This document shows positions 64,000 through 64,000 of a stretch of 64,000 nucleotides of DNA, piece after piece; position 1 is the stretch's first letter, and each line of letters starts with the position of its first letter. Location of the stretch: NCBI RefSeq assembly GCF_029975155.1, contig NZ_JARKPQ010000140.1, positions 16,195 through 80,194 on the forward strand. The letters run 5' to 3'. A model generated the notes under the pieces. That model made no database searches, was not told the origin of the DNA, and saw nothing but the letters and a program-made list of their open reading frames with translations. The stretch is from Propionicimonas sp. GTDB taxonomy: Bacteria > Actinomycetota > Actinomycetes > Propionibacteriales > Propionibacteriaceae. A program made the position numbers and the translations under genes.

Positions 64000-64000
64000 G

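Overview
This 64 kb GC-rich window looks like an actinobacterial chromosome, possibly Propionibacteriaceae-like (inference only). Gene calls come from reading the supplied translations; no database search was run. From left to right: (1) a B12-dependent 1,2-propanediol (pdu) microcompartment locus at about 1-12.9 kb, with shell proteins, diol dehydratase PduCDE, reactivase PduGH, PduL, EutJ-like, PduU/PduV-like, Fe-ADH and a PocR-like AraC regulator. (2) An alpha-galactoside module: two LacI regulators, GH36 and a sugar ABC transporter. (3) A peptide ABC transporter. (4) A fluoride-response island at about 34.8-43.5 kb with FOUR fluoride (crcB-motif) riboswitch candidates within about 7 kb. 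They precede a dynamin-like GTPase, an enolase, a UspA-CrcB-CrcB operon, and an operon of two MutS-like ATPases plus a histidine phosphatase. (5) A stress/accessory region. (6) An aromatic-carotenoid (isorenieratene-type) cluster, idi-crtE-crtI/crtB (one ORF)-crtYc-crtYd-crtU, divergent from a CarH/LitR-type B12 photoreceptor regulator. Several dispersed palindromic repeat families run through the window. In at least eight cases they appear to supply in-frame protein sequence, including the linker that joins CrtI and CrtB. The fluoride island and the repeat-derived protein segments are the signals most worth a second look. No tRNA, rRNA, CRISPR array or transposase was recognised.
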